A DNA stretch of 10,026 bases from an uncultured Lachnospiraceae bacterium (lineage in GTDB: Bacteria; Bacillota; Clostridia; Lachnospirales; Lachnospiraceae). Shown here one piece after another: positions 7,032-10,026 of this stretch (its first letter is position 1; each line of letters opens with the position of its first letter). The translations under genes were made by a program, and so were the position numbers. The stretch lies in assembly GCA_910584695.1 (NCBI GenBank), contig CAJUBR010000088.1, forward strand, positions 1-10,026, in the 5' to 3' direction. The notes beneath the pieces were generated by a model that was given only the letters and a program-made list of their open reading frames with translations, ran no database searches and was not told the DNA's origin.

Positions 7032-7057
7032 TTCATTTAGAAATATTTCTAAATGAA
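7032..7057. promoter_or_regulatory. Promoter-proximal palindromic operator of sdpRI
   Basis: A perfect 26-bp palindrome whose half-site is CATTTAGAAA, separated from its inverted copy by TA. It directly abuts the -10 box (7057-7062) and covers the expected transcription start of the minus-strand sdpRI promoter, an ideal place for repression. The likely ligand is SdpR, inferred from position and from the dimeric ArsR fold. Confidence 0.8.
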
Positions 7058-7085
7058 ATATAACATGAGCGGGTAAGGATGTCAA
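7057..7085 (-). promoter_or_regulatory. Sigma-A promoter of sdpRI
   Basis: On the minus strand TTGACA (7085-7080) is followed by a 17-bp spacer and TATATT (7062-7057). A TG one base before the -10 makes an extended -10. Transcription should start near 7050, giving a leader of about 90 bases before the sdpR TTG. It is one of the best promoter matches in the window and lies between the two palindromes. Confidence 0.85.
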
Positions 7086-7088
7086 GAA

Positions 7089-7110
7089 CATTTAGAAAAT
7101 TTTCTAAATG
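7089..7110. promoter_or_regulatory. Upstream palindromic operator of sdpRI
   Basis: A perfect 22-bp palindrome that begins 3 bp upstream of the -35 box. It carries the same CATTTAGAAA half-site as the proximal operator and differs only in the two central bases (AT instead of TA). The centres of the two sites are 55 bp apart, about five helical turns, so two bound dimers would face the same side of the DNA. Confidence 0.78.
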
Positions 7111-7371
7111 ATAAAAATATTGTTACTGCTTGCGGAAATAAACAATTTGTTTTTATCTGGTCAGTGGAGCTTGGGTTGCAGTAAGAAATGAATGAGGATA
7201 TAATGAAGAAAAATCACTTGCTTGCAAGGGTAATTTTTCTGAATGCTGATCATGAACTTTATTCATGATATAATGAATGGTACTGATGTGTAAATATGTC
7301 ATTAATTTTCTTTGAAAATTGGTGACATATGATATAATAAAAAATAAGAATAAAGAAGGAGGAGGACAAAA
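7111..7371. other. Intergenic region between the sdpRI operator and the DUF4303 gene
   Basis: About 260 A/T-rich bases with no convincing gene. They contain an interrupted inverted repeat with outer arms AGAAAAAT/ATTTTTCT (about 7207-7240), a 7-bp inverted repeat TCATGAA/TTCATGA (7250-7256, 7262-7268), an isolated TGATATAAT (7266-7274) without a good -35, and the likely promoter of the next gene at 7311-7338. A 26-codon frame at 7188-7268 has only weak support. Confidence 0.6.
7311..7338 (+). promoter_or_regulatory. Probable promoter of the DUF4303 gene
   Basis: An exact TATAAT (7333-7338) is preceded by TG at the extended -10 position, with TTTGAA/TTGAAA (7311-7317) 15-16 bp upstream. The spacer is slightly short but the extended -10 compensates. 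It lies about 33 bp before the start codon, leaving a short leader that contains the strong ribosome site. Confidence 0.6.
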
Positions 7372-7983
7372 ATGAAATCATTTTTTGAAGAAATAGGGGA
7401 AAAAATAGAACAGGCACTGGAAAAAGAAGTAAAAAAAATCTTGAAAAAAATTGGCAAAGAAAAAATATATTCTGCTGCATTGGTGACAGACAGTGATTGT
7501 ATCACACTATTTCTGGCAGTCAACACTTATGAATATATGAAAAAGGAAGATGCCCGGTTTCTAAAAGGAAATGCCGACTGGTTTTCTAAAGAGGAAATCG
7601 AACAAATAAAAAAGGGTTCTATTAATCTTAGCAAATGGATTCCGGATGAATGGGGATATTCCGATGGAAAGAATAGCGGGTTGGTAGAAATCAGCAAATT
7701 GCTATTTGAAAAAGAAGCAGCAGATTCGCAGGAGTATGAAAAACACAAAGATTTATTTTTGGAGACTGTCACATCTGCTTTTCAACATGTGATTGAAGCA
7801 AATGTTTTCGGAGAGAATTCAGATGAGATTACTTATTTTATTTCGATGTCAGATGATGAAAGAACATCTGACATCGAAGATGATTCAGCAAAGCTGCTTA
7901 ACTTGAAGATTGTATATGAAAAATATCATGAAGAAATTTTAAGAGATAATGAATTTTGGGAGAAGAAGTGTAATGATCATTAG
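7372..7983 (+). CDS. DUF4303-family protein, possible immunity-type protein
   Basis: A 203-residue soluble protein without signal peptide or membrane helix. It begins with a lysine/glutamate-rich amphipathic helix (1-32). The DUF4303-like features are AALVTDSDCITLFLAVNTYEYM (35-56), the KWIPDEWGY box (88-96) and a C-terminal strand-plus-acidic segment TYFISMSDDERTSDIED (154-170) leading to LLNLKIVYEKY. DUF4303 has no established biochemical activity, and members are often found among polymorphic-toxin immunity genes. An immunity role is therefore an inference, and no toxin gene is visible here. AAGGAGGAGGA (7356-7366) precedes ATG 7372 by a few bases, a very strong translation signal. The coding sequence contains a 14-bp perfect inverted repeat at 7842-7878. 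Confidence 0.7.
   Translation: MKSFFEEIGEKIEQALEKEVKKILKKIGKEKIYSAALVTDSDCITLFLAVNTYEYMKKEDARFLKGNADWFSKEEIEQIKKGSINLSKWIPDEWGYSDGKNSGLVEISKLLFEKEAADSQEYEKHKDLFLETVTSAFQHVIEANVFGENSDEITYFISMSDDERTSDIEDDSAKLLNLKIVYEKYHEEILRDNEFWEKKCNDH
7842..7878 (+). repeat. 14-bp perfect inverted repeat inside the DUF4303 gene
   Basis: Arms 7842-7855 and 7865-7878 are exact reverse complements (left arm TTCGATGTCAGATG), separated by a 9-base loop. It lies in the part encoding ISMSDDERTSDIED. It would form a strong mRNA hairpin. There is no T-run behind it, so it is not an intrinsic terminator. Confidence 0.85.
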
Positions 7984-8074
7984 AAAAATGTAAAAAAATT
8001 ACTGAAAGATGCAGGACAATCTATTAAAAAGTAAAAATATGCTACCAGATAAAGGTGATGGAAAGAAGGTTTAT

Positions 8075-8278
8075 ATGGATAAGATACTAGGTACATTTAA
8101 TTATGGGATCTGTTTGTTTTCAGTGGAAATATTACAGGAATTTTAAAAAAAAGAAAAAATCCGGTCTAAAAAAATTCTAGAGAAATTTCAAAAAAACAAA
8201 GACCTTTATTTAACCACGCAGAAAGAAGGAATCTGGGTTCCTATTGTACAGATCGATTCTGGAGGTTATGTAATTAAA
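8075..8278 (+). pseudogene. 5' part of the following gene, cut by an in-frame TAA
   Basis: The reading frame of the 8279-8971 gene continues upstream with protein-like sequence (EKFQKNKDLYLTTQKEGIW, VPIVQIDSGGYVIK) back to a TAA at 8144-8146. Beyond that stop the same frame remains open to ATG 8075 (DKILGTFNYGICLFSVEILQEF), which has AAGAAGG about 5-11 bases upstream. ATG 8039 and ATG 8009 lie in the same frame with poorer ribosome sites. One A-to-T change (AAA to TAA) in an A-run would explain the interruption, so 8075-8971 was probably one gene of about 298 codons. A sequencing error in the A-run is the alternative. Confidence 0.55.
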
Positions 8279-8971
8279 TTGAGTGGTTATGATGAACCTT
8301 TTAATGATGAGTGGGAGCAAAAATTGGAGTATGATGGATTTAACATTGAAATAAAGGATACTCTTTGTATTTCTGATACCGGAATGTTCTACACTTTTGA
8401 TGCAAATGATTTTAGTGGGTATGAAAATTCATATCAGGATATGGATGGGGACATAACATACAAGAGTTTCAAATATGATGTCCCTTCTGGGAAATATCTG
8501 CTGTCAATAAAAGGATATGCACGTAAGGGAGCATCGGGGCATTCTTCAAGCTGTGAGAATCCGGATTATGGTTTTTTGTTTTCTCTTGTTAAAGTAAATG
8601 CGTTTGATGGCTTTAAAAATCCCAGAGAAAGCGAACTTTATGAGTTTAATATAGGTTGGCTCACCTATTCAAAAGAAGCAGTTATCTATTGGTTTTCAGA
8701 AGAGGAGGGCGGGAAAAAAGAGCCGCCTAAAAAGGATGAATACTACTGTGTCATAGAGTTAGAAGATGGAAGTATTTGTAAGTTGTATGTTCAATTTGAC
8801 AGGAGAAATCCAACGCAGGATAGGATGACAGATAACTGCAGAGTAATGGTATTATATAACTATTCATTTGATTATTTATTAAGCAGCAATGCAGAATATA
8901 TTATTTGTGAAGAATCCTATAAAAGGGGTAAAACAACGATTCGTAAAGTGGGAAGAATCGTAATCAAATAG
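8279..8971 (+). CDS. Unrecognised protein, 3' part of an interrupted gene
   Basis: I do not recognise this family. From the first available start, TTG 8279, it gives 230 residues; GGAGG at 8261-8265 is 13 bases upstream, rather far. It is soluble, acidic and aromatic-rich, with strand-like segments: DTLCISDTGMFYTFDAND, YKSFKYDVPSGKYLLSIKGYA, YYCVIELEDGSICKLYVQF, and a basic tail TTIRKVGRIVIK. It has no signal peptide, membrane helix or obvious catalytic motif. The beta-rich look, and a place downstream of a DUF4303 gene and before hsdR, would suit an immunity-type or accessory protein, but that is only context. Because the frame clearly continues upstream to a TAA at 8144, this is likely a truncated or pseudogenised product. 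A hairpin terminator follows the stop by 10 bases. Confidence 0.6.
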   Translation: MSGYDEPFNDEWEQKLEYDGFNIEIKDTLCISDTGMFYTFDANDFSGYENSYQDMDGDITYKSFKYDVPSGKYLLSIKGYARKGASGHSSSCENPDYGFLFSLVKVNAFDGFKNPRESELYEFNIGWLTYSKEAVIYWFSEEEGGKKEPPKKDEYYCVIELEDGSICKLYVQFDRRNPTQDRMTDNCRVMVLYNYSFDYLLSSNAEYIICEESYKRGKTTIRKVGRIVIK

Positions 8972-8981
8972 TTTGAAAAGC

Positions 8982-9013
8982 GTCACTTAACAATAGGTGG
9001 CATTTTTGTTTTT
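8982..9013 (+). terminator. Rho-independent terminator
   Basis: Stem GTCACTT (8982-8988) pairs with AGGTGGC (8995-9001) over 7 bp including two G-U pairs, with loop AACAAT. It is followed by ATTTTTGTTTTT (9002-9013). It lies 10 bases after the TAG of the preceding gene and separates it from hsdR. Confidence 0.75.
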
Positions 9014-9015
9014 AA

Positions 9016-9044
9016 TTGATGAATGCGGAAGAATATGGTAAGAT
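9016..9044 (+). promoter_or_regulatory. Possible hsdR promoter
   Basis: TTGATG (9016-9021), a 17-bp spacer and TAAGAT (9039-9044), with TG at the extended -10 position. The boxes match consensus only moderately, but spacing and location just after the terminator fit. The -10 overlaps the left arm of a 10-bp inverted repeat (9032-9041/9093-9102). Confidence 0.35.
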
Positions 9045-9102
9045 AATAATAAAGTTTTTGTGGATTTTTAATTTTAATAGGATATAAAAGGATTACCATA
9101 TT
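9032..9102. repeat. 10-bp inverted repeat spanning the hsdR promoter region
   Basis: AATATGGTAA (9032-9041) and its exact reverse complement TTACCATATT (9093-9102) are separated by 51 bp. The left arm overlaps the candidate -10 box. They could be paired operator half-sites or the base of a large leader structure, or chance in A/T-rich DNA. Confidence 0.5.
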
Positions 9103-9127
9103 AAAGATATATTGATAAATATTAAAA

Positions 9128-9151
9128 GAAACAAAGGTATGCATTTGTTTC
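9128..9151 (+). repeat. 8-bp inverted repeat (hairpin) just upstream of the hsdR ribosome site
   Basis: GAAACAAA (9128-9135) and TTTGTTTC (9144-9151) flank the 8-base loop GGTATGCA. The hairpin ends 6 bases before the GAGAGG ribosome site (9158-9163). It could be an operator for a controlling protein or an mRNA element; neither is shown. Confidence 0.55.
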
Positions 9152-9171
9152 GAATGCGAGAGGAAAACCAT

Positions 9172-10026
9172 ATGTTAGTGTTTAATGAAGATACAAGAGT
9201 AAAAATACCGGCAACCATTCAGTTTTTAAGATTGGGTTATCAATATCAGTCCTTAAGGGAGGCAGATATTGATTTTAATACGAAAATATTTATCAACCGT
9301 TTTAAGCCGTCATTAGAAAAAATAAACGGAAGAGATTTTACTTATGATGAAGTAAAACAGATACTCAGTGAAATAAACAGTATGATTAAGAATAACGATT
9401 TTGGAAAAGAGTTCTATAATTGGCTGATTAATCCACTTGACCAGGTAAGGTTGATAGATTTTGAACAGATAGAAAATAATGATTTTGCAATCGTGGATGA
9501 ACTGCCGTACTGTGTGATAGAAGGAACGGAAGAAGGTTCTTTCCGACCGGATTGCAATATTTTAATTAACGGTATGCCTCTTGCTTTTTTAGAAGTGAAA
9601 AAACCAAATAATGAGGGAGGCATTCAGAAAGAGTTTGACCGCATGATTAATAAACGGCTGCAAAATCCGGACTATCGAAAGTTTTTCAATTTTATTCAGA
9701 TTGTAGCTTTTTCCAATAATATGGAATATGAAGAGGCGGATGATGTGGAAGATGTAAAAGCCGGTTCCTTTTATACGACACCGAATGGAAAAAACACAAA
9801 TTTTTCCTTTTTCCGGGAAGACACGGAAAGTGAAAATAGTGAGTATTCTTATCGGGAAATTTCTATGGATAAAATAAAAGAAGTGATAAAGGATTGTGGA
9901 TATAATTCAGGAGAATCAGATACTACAGAATTCAAAGAAAATTTAAAAGTAACTACACCCTGCAATCGTTTTGTAACATCGCTATTTGATAAAGAGCGGA
10001 TTTTATATTTTATACGTTATGGAATG
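9172..10026 (+). CDS. hsdR: Type I restriction endonuclease R subunit, N-terminal part (3' end outside window)
   Basis: The frame is open from ATG 9172 to the window end (285 codons) and must continue, since HsdR proteins are about 1000 residues. HsdR is the nuclease-translocase of type I restriction-modification complexes, acting with HsdM and HsdS to cut unmodified foreign DNA. The N-terminal HSDR_N domain is recognisable: TRVKIPATIQFLRLGYQYQSL near the start, then the PD-(D/E)xK nuclease core with RPD (D127) and E141-V-K143 in NGMPLAFLEVKKPN. SLFDKERILYFIRYG near the end corresponds to the segment that leads into the superfamily 2 translocase motor, so the Walker motifs lie beyond the window. 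The nuclease residues look intact, so this end is not decayed. GAGAGG (9158-9163) lies 8 bases before ATG. hsdM and hsdS are not in the window and would be expected downstream; another R-like nuclease system is possible. Confidence 0.88.
   Translation, partial: MLVFNEDTRVKIPATIQFLRLGYQYQSLREADIDFNTKIFINRFKPSLEKINGRDFTYDEVKQILSEINSMIKNNDFGKEFYNWLINPLDQVRLIDFEQIENNDFAIVDELPYCVIEGTEEGSFRPDCNILINGMPLAFLEVKKPNNEGGIQKEFDRMINKRLQNPDYRKFFNFIQIVAFSNNMEYEEADDVEDVKAGSFYTTPNGKNTNFSFFREDTESENSEYSYREISMDKIKEVIKDCGYNSGESDTTEFKENLKVTTPCNRFVTSLFDKERILYFIRYGM

Noticed and set aside
8983..9171. 62-codon minus-strand frame in the spacer before hsdR
   Set aside because: It lies over a terminator, a candidate promoter and A/T-rich leader DNA, has low-complexity composition and no ribosome site I can see.
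1..10026. CRISPR array, tRNA, rRNA, insertion sequence or attachment site
   Set aside because: No regularly spaced direct repeats, cloverleaf-like or rRNA-like sequence, transposase motifs or terminal repeats were seen on reading both strands. A covariance-model search was not possible here.

Overview
The window looks like chromosomal DNA of a low-GC Firmicute, most likely a Clostridia/Lachnospiraceae gut anaerobe. The reasons are strong AGGAGG-type ribosome binding sites, A/T-rich spacers, TTG starts, sigma-A-type promoters, and the protein families present (Firmicute-style FtsY, single-ACT threonine ammonia-lyase, ANT(6)-like enzyme, SdpRI). This is inferred from sequence feel and remembered families, not from a database search.

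Left part (3-6090, plus strand). The window opens inside ftsY, the SRP receptor. About 100 bp later a tightly packed run begins: threonine ammonia-lyase (ilvA), an overlapping ferredoxin/ASKHA protein of the corrinoid-activator (RACo, DUF4445) type, a 606-residue serine-hydrolase/beta-lactamase-fold protein with an unexplained C-terminal half, and an ANT(6)-type aminoglycoside nucleotidyltransferase-like protein. A 33-codon stump of what looks like a GNAT acetyltransferase overlaps the end of the last gene. Spacing (29-bp overlap, 53 bp, 3 bp, 14-bp overlap) suggests one transcript, although the products share no obvious pathway.

Middle (6108-7110, minus strand). A convergent two-gene operon encodes an SdpR-like ArsR-family repressor and an SdpI/DUF1648 membrane protein, overlapping by 11 bp. 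Its promoter is very clear: TTGACA, 17 bp, TATATT with an extended -10. It is bracketed by two near-identical perfect palindromes, one just upstream of -35 and one just downstream of -10, which are the obvious candidates for the SdpR operators. A 15-bp hairpin sits just past the sdpI stop. No SdpC-type toxin gene is present in the window.

Right part (7111-10026, plus strand). This stretch appears more A/T-rich and accessory. It has a DUF4303 protein, a family often seen among toxin-immunity genes, with a striking 14-bp perfect inverted repeat inside its coding sequence. Next is an unrecognised protein whose reading frame extends upstream of its first usable start and is cut by one in-frame TAA, so it is probably a broken or 5'-truncated gene, and it ends at a good terminator. 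Last comes the start of a type I restriction enzyme HsdR subunit that runs off the window. Its leader carries two inverted repeats.

No complete novel system can be demonstrated. The best leads are the dual-operator SdpRI promoter, the orphan corrinoid-activator-like gene coupled to ilvA, and the immunity-like/defence cluster at the right end.
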